Below, piece by piece: positions 42,515 to 54,900 of a DNA stretch of 64,000 nt. Source of the DNA: Alnus glutinosa (taxonomy: Eukaryota; Streptophyta; Magnoliopsida; Fagales; Betulaceae); assembly GCF_958979055.1 (NCBI RefSeq), contig NC_084888.1, positions 627,501 through 691,500 of the forward strand. The letters run 5' to 3'. Position 1 is the stretch's first letter, and each line of letters begins with the position of its first letter. The position numbers and the translations under genes were made by a program. The notes under the pieces are model-generated. The model ran no database searches and had not been told where the DNA came from. It worked only from the letters and a program-made list of their open reading frames with translations.

Positions 42515-43801
42515 CCATATACCCTTTTTTCCTTTCTCTGACCATTATGGTGCTATTTCAAACTATGGAGAATAGCACATGCACATCACTACCATAGTTA
42601 ATTCTATACGAGCTGGAATCTCTTTTAGAGGAAAGGAAACGAACTCATGGTCGGTTGCTCATCCTGTCCTTCACCTTGTGACAGAGACACGAACAAAGCT
42701 ATAGACGAGCAAATGTTGGAAACCAGCTAGAGATATAAATATATAGGTTTAAGTCTCTATCTCAATTATAAGGAAATAAATTTCTTCTAAATTGAGTCGA
42801 ATGAATTTTCTTTCAATTCGGTTTATAAAACTGTCATATATCTCTTATCATATGAAAATTATATAATTTATTAATTAACATGTCACATGTTCAAAGAAGA
42901 CACGACAAATCTATTAGGTAATGAGTTGTTTATATGGGCTATAAACTTTACACTAGAAAATTAAAGATATAGTTGATTAAATAAATGAAACATACATTAC
43001 TCTCGCTCATTAATACTTTGGCCCTTGCAATAAATATTTGGCTCCGCTCCTAAGGTTCACCTAATATTTGTGCAGTACAAATTAATGAGTATGGGATGTT
43101 TATTCTTTATAATATGGAGAAATCATGATATATTTTTTTGTCAATTAGCTCGAGATATTAACTAGATGACATATATCGACAAATGACAAATGTTAATGGA
43201 AGGGTGAAATCTTTAAGAGTTTGGTAATTGAAAAGGGTTAAAGTATCACATTTTAAAATTTAGTAGTCTAAATACTAAAGAGGTAGTAGTTTGAAGGTGG
43301 TAAATGTATATTCTCCCAATTATTTATTTATTTATTTATTTTTAATTTTATAATATTTTAGTTTCAAAAGCTACTATCCAAAAGTCCAAATATAGAAAAA
43401 TGATCCCCTCTTTGTTTCTCTCACAAAATCTCTTTTATTTTATTCTTCTATTATTTATTTATTTATTTTTTTATCTCCCTTCTTTGAAAAAATAAACTTT
43501 ATGGTACTGAAGTCACATGATCAAGCCAATAAGGCATGCGTGTAAAGCTAAACTCATCCCAAGTAGGCATCTTAGACAATTCTTTATCGTCAAGACTTGC
43601 CCTTTATATGCAAGAAAACCGCTCCAGCTCCTATTTTTGGTTTTCTTTTCTTAAGCTAAGAGATATTATATATATGCCACAACATTCTTAAAGTGCCTAC
43701 CTTAAAAACCAAAACAATGGTTAGAGGTACCTCGGGAAGAACATTAAAAAACAAGAAGAAAAAGCAAAGAAAGGGGAAGAAACAAGCCCTTTAATTATTT
43801 A
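42515..43801. other. Intergenic DNA, no gene seen
   Basis: AT-rich spacer with short (TTTA)n tracts near 43321-43342 and 43456-43470. Neither strand shows coding motifs. Confidence 0.4.
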
Positions 43802-43842
43802 CCCCCCCCCCCCCCCACCCCCCCCCCAAAAAAAAAAAAAAA
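43802..43842. repeat. Poly-C / poly-A compound homopolymer
   Basis: C15, A, C10 and A15 follow in succession, surrounded by three copies of 'agccctttaatt' (about 43785, 43846, 43879). Replication slippage or an assembly artefact are both possible. The exact lengths should not be trusted. Confidence 0.8.
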
Positions 43843-44470
43843 TCAAGCCCTTTAATTATTCATCTAAAAAAAAAAAAAAGCCCTTTAATTGCTGTTGTAC
43901 TTTTCTCATGACCAAACAAGGAGTTTATTGAGGGTGTGATTAAGATACCTAAGAATTTGCATACAAACTTACCTTTTTGAGTAGGAGTACGTTTTTTTTG
44001 AACTAAATTTATTGAAATTGAAATACGTATTTTTATATTTTGCAGTTAAAATTTAAGAATGAGACACGTGTCCCTTGTATTTGGGTATGAAACACGTGTC
44101 TCAATCCTAATAAATCAAATTCTAATCCTTATAGAAATGATCATTTTATAAAGAATAAACCCTACTACTACTACTAAACTTCTTAACTAGGTTTTACTCA
44201 CTGATATATAAATAAGTTCAAAAGTTTTACTTTTACATCTTGTGCATGCATGTAATAATTATCATATTCTTTTTTATTTTTCTAAGCAATAATTATCATT
44301 TTTTTTTTATGAATAATAATTATGATATTCATTTATATATGGAGATTCAGTCATATATATGCAATCATTTTGACATTTTGTGAGTCATGCTGTTCCGAAT
44401 TATAAAAATCTCTTTGAACATTGTTGAACGAATTAAAATCCTGTTTTATCAGATCCAATATATATATATA

Positions 44471-44960
44471 TATATATAAAATAAATATTTAGAAAATAAA
44501 AATCAAGAAGATATATTGATATTCCTACATTTGGCAACAATCAAAAAGACATTTTATTTTCAAAGCACATGATTTTCACATATATTAATCCTACTAAAAA
44601 TGAATGTAGAATCAATATATATATAGTGGATAATGTGGATGAAAACTTTGTCCACTTCATATAATAAATATTTAGAAAATAAAAATCACAAAGATATTGA
44701 TATTCCTACATTTTTGGCAACAATCAAAGAGATATTTTATTTGTAAGCACATGATTCTCACAAATGGATGTGATTCTTACATTGTTGTTAATTCTATGTA
44801 AAAATCAAAATAATAGATAAGTTGGGTGAAAAAGTTTGTCTACTTCATATTTTGCATATATAATAAATCTTTTAAAAAATAAAAATCACACAGAAATTGA
44901 TATTCATACATTTGGCAACAATCAAACAGAGATTTTATTTATTTTCTCTACCAAAAGGGT
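44471..44960. repeat. Three-unit tandem repeat, period about 190-200 bp
   Basis: Each unit has the phrase tagaaaataaaaatca(a/c)-a followed by attgatattcctacatttgg, caacaatcaaa and gacattttattt (starts near 44490, 44671, 44872). Units 1 and 2 continue into agcacatgatt-tcaca and a 'gtttgtc(c/t)acttcatat' linker. Units differ by small indels, so the array is not recent. It ends about 400 bp upstream of the TATA-like box of the following gene. Confidence 0.75.
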
Positions 44961-45364
44961 AATTATCAATATTCAAATATCTCGGATACAGCAAAATCCC
45001 ACTCAGATTGAAAGCGATACCCGTAGACCACATGACCCCACCAACCAATCAAATCCTATCGTCTAACCCAAAGGCGATCGTCCATTCCTACATTGAACAC
45101 ACCGAAGAACAACCCAAAGGGGCTAGAATCGTGTGCGCACCAGACAAGATCTTTACCCTGCTTCGCACGAAACAATCACCATTCACACATCAACGAACTC
45201 GACCGTTATAGGGGAGACACCATGTCCGCTTGCCACGTAAGTCCCGGGCCATTCGCACGACACCTTAAGAGTTAAGATTACCTGGTCGGACTCAAAGTAA
45301 TGTTAAAAAAAAAAATTCCGAATATTTTATTTTAAATTTTCAAATATTTGTAAAACAGGGGGAA

Positions 45365-45374
45365 TATATAAATA
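45365..45374 (+). promoter_or_regulatory. Probable TATA box of the large plant gene
   Basis: TATATAAATA is followed about 30 bp later by a CT-rich leader and a clean donor site at 45477/45478 (cactcact|gtaagt), which suggests a 5' UTR exon of about 45395-45477. The next exon probably starts at 45892 (ctggtttcag|gattttg) and holds the ATG at 45944. The 5' UTR would thus carry an intron of about 414 bp. Confidence 0.55.
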
Positions 45375-45541
45375 GAGGGTGAAAAGGAAGCAAAACCAAT
45401 CGAAGTCTCAGCAGAACCCGTCAAATTCTGCAGCCTCTTCGACTTCGTTTTCTCTCCTTGTCACTCTCTCACTCACTGTAAGTGGCCTTTTCATACATTC
45501 ACTGATTGTTTGCTTTTCAATTATTATTCTCTCTCTCGCGC

Positions 45542-45559
45542 GCGCGCGAGCTCGCGCGC
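45542..45559. repeat. Perfect 18-bp alternating CG palindrome
   Basis: GCGCGCGAGCTCGCGCGC is self-complementary and flanked by CT and TATA runs. It lies in the presumed 5' UTR intron of the gene starting at 45944. Alternating CG runs can adopt Z-DNA. In such AT-rich, CpG-poor DNA a tract like this is striking. Confidence 0.8.
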
Positions 45560-45943
45560 TCTCTATATATGTAAACTTGCATGGGTGTCAACAACTGGGA
45601 AGTGGATTTTGTTGTGATATCTTGTAATATTGAGTTCTCTTCTATTTTTTTTCTTCTGGGTATATGTGATCTGTTTCAGATTCTCTTTATGCGAATCTGG
45701 CGGAGGAAGATTGACAAGTAGTGATTTTTGCTGTGATCACTGATTATTACGCGATTCAGATCCTAAGAATCCTAAACTACTTTTTTTTTTCGTTGTTGGG
45801 AAAATCTTATTAATAAGATTATAAGGAAAATGAACCAGAAAACCTGGTCTTAGGCAGCCTTGGTTCGTAAGTTTTTAAATTCTGGTTTCAGGATTTTGTC
45901 TCTGTATTTGTGGTCTTCGGTTTGAAGAAGAAGCTTTAGGACG

Positions 45944-48900
45944 ATGTTCATGGAAGGCCTTGATAGTGATGCCCGTAGATGGGTTCAAGGGGTAAGCCAG
46001 TACCGAAACTGAAGTTTATGTTTTTCTTGTTCTTTTGGGGCCTTTTTATCGTAGCGTTGTAGGCATTGTTGTCTATTAATTTTCTACTTGTTGTCTGTGA
46101 ATTGTCTCAGAGACTACAATCTGACTGTGTTAGCAAAATAAGGAACATTCATGGCAATCGGGGCCTCGGATTGCCATCTCCAGGCAGATTCGGTGGTGGG
46201 CTTTCATCTTCACCTATAAATTTGATTTCAGTGCCGCAAGCCATGCCTGTGAGTGGCAATCATTGTGAGTGTGGATCAGACATGGACTTATCCTCTGGCT
46301 CGGAGGATGAGGTTTATGGTGGGCGGTACTCGGTTCTGTCATCTCCCCAGGATGACGAAAAGCAAGTGAATTCTGGCCATGATAAGCCTCATTCTTACTT
46401 CATTTCATCGACAGAGAAGATTCAATTGAAACAAGGACATGGAAACCCAGTCGAGCTACCTGGTCATACAGAAGAATTCTTGGATTCAGCCACTAGCACA
46501 GAAATTTCATTCACGCAATCCAGAAGCAATACATGCACTTTGGATGGTTGTTCTCCTAGTGTTACTTTGCGGGCTAATGTGGAAAGAACAGCCAAGCAGG
46601 TTTCCTATTAAAATTGTACTTCTTGCTAATACGTGTTAAATCGTGAATCCTTGCTGTTGATATTGCTGAAAATTCCGTTTGAGGCTTTAGACTGTGAAAG
46701 ATATGATAGCAGCAGACATTCATGACCAAAAATATGAAAAATTGTACTAGTAAGTTAGGTGGTTCATGATCGAAAACATTGACCTTGTAAGTATTGCGAT
46801 TGTCTGAAATGTTGTTTCCAGGAAGAAATTCGAGTCATCTATATATCTTGTTGGTTGACCGCTTTCTAGCTTATATCTAGTTAGATCAATATGAAGGTTG
46901 GACATGAAAAAGTTTATGCCTTTCAATTTGTTTGATCTGAAGCATAATCATTGATATTGTTTCATATTCAATGCCCATCTGCCTAATAAGATAAGATTGG
47001 AAACGGTTGTTGTCTTGCTACTTACCGATCAAGGTCCGTTTGGGTTTGCGATTTCAAAATAACGATTTGAAAAAAATAATTTTTAAAAACGCAGTTAAGC
47101 GTTTGGCAAAATTGCAATTTGGCCTTTAAAATAGCAGGTTAGCCTCTTAAAATACTGCGTTTTAAAAAAAACACCATATTGCCTGCTATTTAAATAAACA
47201 TTTTTTTGTGTTTTTCAATTGCAATTTTTTAAAAACGCAGTTTCCAAACGGTTTATTTTCTGCGATTTGATTTAAAATCGTACTTTTTTTCTACGAAATC
47301 GCAATCCCAAACTCACCCCGAGTATCTAAAGCTTAGTTTCTCCTCACTGGACTCTCAGCCAGGCAAGTGGTTGCAGGATTCTTACGAAAGGGGACTCGTG
47401 AATAAGAATTCTAGTAGTAATATCCCCAGTGCACCTCCATTTGTTGGCTCTGAACCTGAAATCGACCAAATTTTAACTCGCGAAGCACATGGGACATCTC
47501 GCCTTGCAAATCCAAGTGGTTCTGCCACCACAAAAGAATCAAGAAGCACTGCTAGCAGTGGAATTTATAACCAATCAGCTAGGTTCGTCCATCTTCGTTT
47601 TGTTTCTTTGTCTTTTTTGCAACTAGTTGTTGATAATTTGTCACTATCCATCACAGGAACGCTTCTGGTTTTGAAGTTAATGCAATTCCTTTACCTGCTC
47701 GCCTTCCCACATTTCATGCAAGGTTGTTAGTGTGCTCCCTTCGTTATGAGTTTACTCATTATTTGATCGGTCCAATAATTTTTCCAATGTCCATTCTCTT
47801 GTGTTTCATGAATTGCATTCAGTGGGCAAGGTAAATGGAGTGCTGTAGTTTCTTATGATGCATGTTGTCGACTCTGCCTTCGCTCATGGGCTCGGGACCT
47901 TTGCATGGAAGCTCCCTATTTCTTGAATGATGAATGTGCAGTATTGCGAGAGGCATTTGGGTGAGTTCTTGTTTCCATGAATATAATTTAAGAAATTTAG
48001 CATAGAGGCTTTGGTGAATGGGAACTATGATGCTGTCTAACTTGTTAAGACTCTTTGCTGCTTTAAGAATCATGAAAATAAGATTCTGTCATCTCTTGAG
48101 TGGAGTAAGAAGTAATTAAAATTTTAGCCATGGTGGGCAGACACAAGGAAGAGTTGTAGTTATGATAGGACTATTCCCAGGAAAATTTGATAATTTTTCA
48201 TGTAACAGATTCCTTTATCAATGGTGCTTCCCGATGTTTATCATATCTTTTACACATACTATAATATTCCATGACATTTGATATCAAAGATGAATTGGTT
48301 TTATTTTTATTATTCCTCTTTTTCTCCTTATAATTTCAGTTTGAGGCAAGTATTATTACAATCAGAAGAAGAACTGCTAGCAAGACGATCTCCAGAGCTA
48401 GTCAGTGAGGGAGTTGCTCCAAAATCTAGGAAAACTTTGGGCAAAATGAAAATGCAGCTTGAAGGTACGTACTGTCATATTATTTTTGTCAAGGCCTTTC
48501 TTGTTGTGGTTTTACTGAGTTAGAACGTCAAGGCTTGTACAACTAGTCTGATATTTTTGGTCGTTTCACAGTGCGTAAATTGAAAATGGAATCATTTCAT
48601 TCACATTCACGTTTGTCCAAATTTAAATCCAAGCTGTTGTCTGAATGGGAAGCTTTCCGGAAAGTCCGTGTAGCAACAGCAACTCGTACTTTTTCAAAAG
48701 GTTCAAGCGGTCAGTTTATGAAAAAAGTTTCTGGTCTCTTAAAATTCGACAACAATTCTACACATGATGCAGTGCCAGGTATGTTAAATTTTGGTACTAT
48801 TCTTGATTGGTTTCAATGTATATATACTGTAAAAAATTTACCAGATTAACATCTATTATTTTGTTCATCTGCTAATCTAGGTTTTTATTTGGCGGATCAA

Positions 48901-51900
48901 AAATAAAATATGTACCCATAAACTGTTTGAAAAAATTTCGAAATTCAGCTCAAAGTGATGATAATCCATCTCTTCCTTAAGAATATTCGAAATTCAGAAT
49001 TAGTTCAATCGTTCAAGTGATAATCCAGTTCCTCCAACCTTCCCTCGATGATGCAGTATGGGGATCAAGATAAAAGCCAGTTATTGGATGAGTGGAAGTA
49101 TCTGAGTGATGATGTTTATGAATTGGGGTGACCCATATAATTGTAATTTGTTATGCTAGAGGGCAGGTAAACCCTTTGCCAGGAGGTTTTGTGAATTCAG
49201 TGAGTGAGTTGGGACTGCAAATTCACCCTGGCAGATCGCCATGTTTTAGAATGTGGAAAAGGTTTAAAACTTGGGGTATTTTTCTTTCTTTGTTTCTGCA
49301 CGAATGAGCAAAATGACGAGTAAAGAAAAAAAAATACCCAAATTTCCTCCCGTGTGAAGAGTTGTGCACAAAGGTGTGACCGTATAGGAGTAAAATTGAA
49401 AGGAAAAAAATTTCATCCCCTGGTACGAGTATTTTTTTTTTCATCCTCTTCAAATATGCAATGCCTCCACAGTGATACTAAAAAAAAATGAAAGAGGACA
49501 AAGTGCCTCATGATACTGCCTCCTATGACTTCCATGTTGCATGTCATACTCTGGCAGGCAGGGACCATGAAAGCAGGACCTTTCAGAAGACATCTCGGGG
49601 ATCATTTATTTTGTCATTCTGTGAAGATTGCTTTACACTTAGGTTATTTAGGCCCATAAAGCAACTTGACTTAATAACCTTACAGTCTAAATCCATCACA
49701 CAGCAGTGTAATGAGTAGCTATTCACCATATTAATCAATGTCTTGACAGTACAAGACAAATAGTAGTCTTCCTTCTTCTTTTTTCATGTATATATAACTT
49801 AAGGTGATCACATTTTGTTATCAGAAAGATACTCTTGCTTGTTGAGATTGAAAAGTTCATTTGAGGAGGATGCAGTCCGCATGCAACCTGGATCTGGAGA
49901 AACCCATGTGTTGTATGTTCCTTTTTCCTTCTGTATGTTTTCCTTGTTGTTGCTTTTTGTTCCTCAGAGGTGTTTACTTGTTAAATTCATTTAATGCAGC
50001 TTTCCGGATAGTCTTGGTGACGATCTGACTATTGAAGTTCAAGATTCCAAAGGACAGTATAAGGGTCGTGTCCTTGCTCAAGTGGCCTCTATTGCTGATG
50101 ACCCAGTAAGATTTTGAGAATTCACCTATCTTCAGTCTGGCCTAGGCAGGATGATAGTTATTCTTTAAGTTTTAAATACCGGTTCAATGCAGGGCAACAA
50201 GCTTCGATGGTGGCCTATATATCATGAGCCAGAGCATGAAGTGGTCGGTAGAGTACAACTATCCATAAGCTATTCAAATGCTCCGGTTGAGAATAATCAT
50301 ATAAAGGTAAAATTAATCTGCTTTAGCTGTTTTGCATTGAGTGAAATTTATATGTAAACAACTGTTAAGAAAGAGATCATCTAGTTTGGATTTGTTCTAA
50401 GCATGCATAAAATTTCTGATCTAGGGGGCCAAACTATGACATGTTGTCTTACGCTATTTGTGGGATATATATTATCAACTGCTAAGTATCAAAGTTGCAA
50501 ATATATTTGTGTGTGTGTGTGTCTAAATACTGGCAGTATTTGGTGGTCATTATTCTTTACACGCGCAAATTGTGACTTTTTAGTATGTGTTTAGTACCAA
50601 ACAATTTTCTTGATAGATAAGTAGCAATGTACAACTGTAAGGGGTTGTGTCCCACTGTAATTTATATATATATATATATATCTACTGCCCTCCTACATTC
50701 AAGGAATCATTTTGGCAGTCCAACCTTTCTCCTTTCGGAGCCTATCTGAATAAGAATCTAGTACTTCTTGCCTTCTTGGTATGAAAGAACATAATCTTTG
50801 TATGAAGTTGTTAATAATGCGGCCTTTATAAATCATGACAGTTCAATATCATCAGTTTTTTAAAATGCCATCTCAAGATGATTAATCCATTCATCTGGCG
50901 TTTCCAGTGTAGTTCTATTGCAGAAACTGTGGTGTATGACTTTGTGTTAGAAGTTGCCATGAAAGTTCAACATATTAAGCAAAGAAATTTGTTGCTACAT
51001 GGCCAATGGAAGTGGTTAGTAACCGAATTTGCATCAGTTTATGGAGTATCAGATGCATACACCAAATTAAGGTAATGGATATGGTTGAATGGGTACACTT
51101 ATTATGTTCAACTAGGATAATTTTGAGATGCATTTTTTGTATCTTTAAGCTGCTATTGCATTCAGTAGGTTCTTTTATTACTTGCAGATACCTTTCCCAC
51201 GTCATGGACGTGGCTACACCCACTGATGACTGTCTAGCCCTAGTACATGATTTGTTATTGCCTGTAATCATGAAAAGCAAAAGCAAAGGCAAGAGTGATT
51301 TGAGTCATCAAGAGGTATGACCTAATCTTACTGACACTAGTCAATGTGCCTTTTTTTTTTTTGGGAATTTGGATTCTCTCCATTTCAAATGGAGAGATTT
51401 TTTTTTTTTTTTTTGGGGGGGGGGGGGGAGCTCAATAAATAAAATGTCAAAATCAAGATAAAAGGTCTTTTAATATTTCAGATCTAATGATTTATACATT
51501 TCAAACTTCTAGACTTCATGCTATCTTAATTTTCCTATTCGCCTTCTATTTTGTGATTTAATTTATTGAATGACTTCTTTATATTCCACTTTGATTTATG
51601 TTAGGATATTAATAAAATTCACAATTTCCTTAAATTTAAGTTTTTACTATAATTGGTGATTTAACCTAACATTAGAGCAGTGATCCTAAGCTTGAATCTC
51701 ACCTCCGTAATTTACTTCACATCTCAGTTAAATATTCACATATTCGGCCTCACTTGTTGAGGGGAAGTATTAGAATATTAATTAAATTATTAAATTTACC
51801 ATTTTCTATCCGCTTAAGTTTTTTGGATAATTAGTGACTTAACAATTTAGCTTTTAATTTTTCATGGATTTTATCTTAGACTTTTGGCGATGAACTTGTC

Positions 51901-54900
51901 TTTACATTTGCTATTGATTAATGAGACAAAACACGTGTTCTTTTCATTTTCATGTTTATATTTAAGTTAGCAGTACGTTCAAAGTGGAGATGAATAGATC
52001 TTTGCTTTTGCTTCTACCTTTGTTGATGTTTTGCAAAATATCAACCAGAATCGTATTCTAGGGGAGATTGAGGATAAAGTTCAGCAGATCATTACGTTGG
52101 TTTTTGAGAACTACAAGTCGCTAGATGAATCTTTACCATCGGGGATGATGGATGTTTTGAAGCCCGCTACTGGGATGGTAGCTCCTGTTTTGGTGTCTGC
52201 CCTGAAGTTATACAGCCTTCTGCATGATATTTTAAGTCCTGAGGCACAATTGAAATTATGCAGATATTTTCAGGTTTTAGAAACTAACTTATTCTTGCTT
52301 ATGCTTCCTTTTAATATCTTTTCCATTTTTTTTCATAAGTGCTACTGATTGTATAGGCTGCTGCAAAAAAGAGGTCAAGATGGCACTTAATAGAAACAAA
52401 TGAGTTTATCTTGAGTAGTGACAAGGGCACGTTGACGGATCCTGTGACTCTTTCAACTTCTTATCACAAGATGACATCTCTTATTTGTAATATCAGAAAT
52501 GAAATTTTCACTGACATTGAAATCCATAATCAGCATGTGCTTCCGAGGTAAATGTTTCTCGTTATAACATTATGTGGTGATTTATCCGTACCATATTCAT
52601 TCTTTGTGTACATTAGGTGTTATGGATGTAACTATCATTTTGTTTTATCTTTAATCTCATTATTTCACCTTGAGTAGCTCCATTTGGCTTAAGGGAAGCC
52701 AAGATTTCTTAGTTGTTGTACCTTGACCAGATTATCGGGTTACTGTTGTTTCTGGTTTGAGCTGTCTATAGTGTTAAATTCACACACTACTTTTTTAGAA
52801 ATTTATCTTTCATGATATTCATTTAGACCTTTGTTCTTTAACGAATAATTTTGATAACTGAAATCTTAATTCTTACTAGTATTCCATATTTACATTTGTG
52901 CAGTTTTATAGACCTTCCAAATATTTCTTCAGCCATTTATTGCCGGGAGCTCTGCAGTATATTGCGTGCTTTCCTTGTTGCATGTCCTCCTCCTAGCCTT
53001 TCACCCCCGATTGCAGAACTTGTTATTGCCACAGCAGACTTCCAGAGGGATCTTGCTTGTTGGAACACTAAGTAATCATTTTGTCTTCTTTTAACTCCAT
53101 ACTGATGATACACGTCAATTTTATGTCTATGTGTGAGATCTAGCCACTAAGATTATTTTCAGTCCTGTCAAAGGTGGGGTTGATGCAAAAGAGCTGTTCC
53201 AGGAATACATAAACATTTGGATTCAAGAAACACGTCTCACTTTGCTTGGGTTGTGCAAATTAGACAAGGTATTTATTTTAAGTAGCATACTTTTGTAACA
53301 TGGTGAAAACCAATTTACATTTGCATAGTGTTCCCTTCATAACTAGTTGAGAAGCATGTACACACCACTGGTACCAAACATGTATTTCAAAGCAAATTCT
53401 CTGATATTCACATGACAATGAGCTAGATATCGATTGTTTTCCAGGTAAAATGGTCAGGTGTCAGAAACCAACACTCAACAAATGCTTTTGTTGAAGATAT
53501 GTATGATCGGCTGAAGGAGATGATGGATGAATATGAAGTCATCATTTTTCGCTGCCCAGAATATATATATCATTTGGAGAAGGTATGTCCAACTAGGGTC
53601 TTCATTTCCTGGCTTTCTTGTTTTGTTTTATTTTTGGCTTTCTCAACTTTTGTTTATTGATCGATTGTGGAAAGACGTGGCATGGAAGATGTAAGCCTGA
53701 AGTTTTAAAAGATATCTGTTTTTCTTTTCCCCTAATCTTCAAATCTAAGGCTGCATGTACTTATGTGTTTCTCTATCCTTATACAAGGCTATAGCAGATA
53801 TTGAAAAGGCAATTGTCGAAGCCTTGGATAGGCAGTATGCTGATGTTTTAACACCACTGAAGGACAATTTGACATCCAAGATATATGGCCTCAAATATGT
53901 CCAGAAAATTGCCAAACGAAGTGACACCTATGTTGTCCCAGATGAGGTGACTTTGTTTTCCTGATTTGTATGGCTGCACAGAACTGGTATTTTTAGTTTT
54001 CTGCAGGAAATTATAACATATATATCATTTTCAGTTGGGAAATATTTTAAATTCCATGACAAGGATGCTGGAGATATTGAGGCCGGAAATAGAAACAAAG
54101 TTGAATTCGTGGAGTTCTTGCATCCCCAATTACAGAGACACTGCCAGAGAAGATTTTTTCAGTGAAGTAACTGTGATGCTTAGAGCCAAATTTAGAACTT
54201 ACCTGCATACAGTTGTGGAGAAACTTGCAGAGAACGTGAGTACCCATTGGAAGAACTCAAGATCTTTTGTATGAAATGTTAAAGAATTTTGTCATGGTAT
54301 AAATTTACTAAAAAGTATATGGTAAACTACGAGGAGTTTGACAAATCAATCTCCTGTGCAAAGTGCAAGTGAAGTGATTGATAGCTCATAGCTTAGAATA
54401 TTTAGAAATTGTTTTGACCGGAGAACCAACTTTGTTACATGGTTGGAAGTTAAAAACTATCCAAGCCATGCCCCAATCATGTCAAGGAATGCATGATTCT
54501 AATAACATGAAGAGATGTTGTTTGGATAGATAACATTATTGATTTTGTTATATGGCTTCTTCAGTTATTGACAACTCTTGATTTCAGTCACTTTGCTTCT
54601 GAAAGCCATTTTCTTTTTCTATCTCTTAGGATACTCAGACGCATTCGTGGCTGTATTGGCAACCTTGCTCTTTTCTTTTTTTTCGCTACAAAGCACATGT
54701 CTTCAAATCTACGCAGACTAAGTTATTGAGACATGATGACCATTCATATAGATTAATGGTTTTTTGTATGTGCAGACGAGATTGCAGCGTGAAACAAAAT
54801 TGAAGAATATTATTCAAGATTTAAGGGAAAATGTGGTAGAATCAGATGTACAAAGTAGAATGCAGCCTTTGAGGGATATGCTAATATGGACAATTGATCA

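Noticed and set aside
44836..45275. Three overlapping frames upstream of the large gene
   Set aside because: They overlap a tandem repeat and a promoter-like region in different frames, with no conserved motif.
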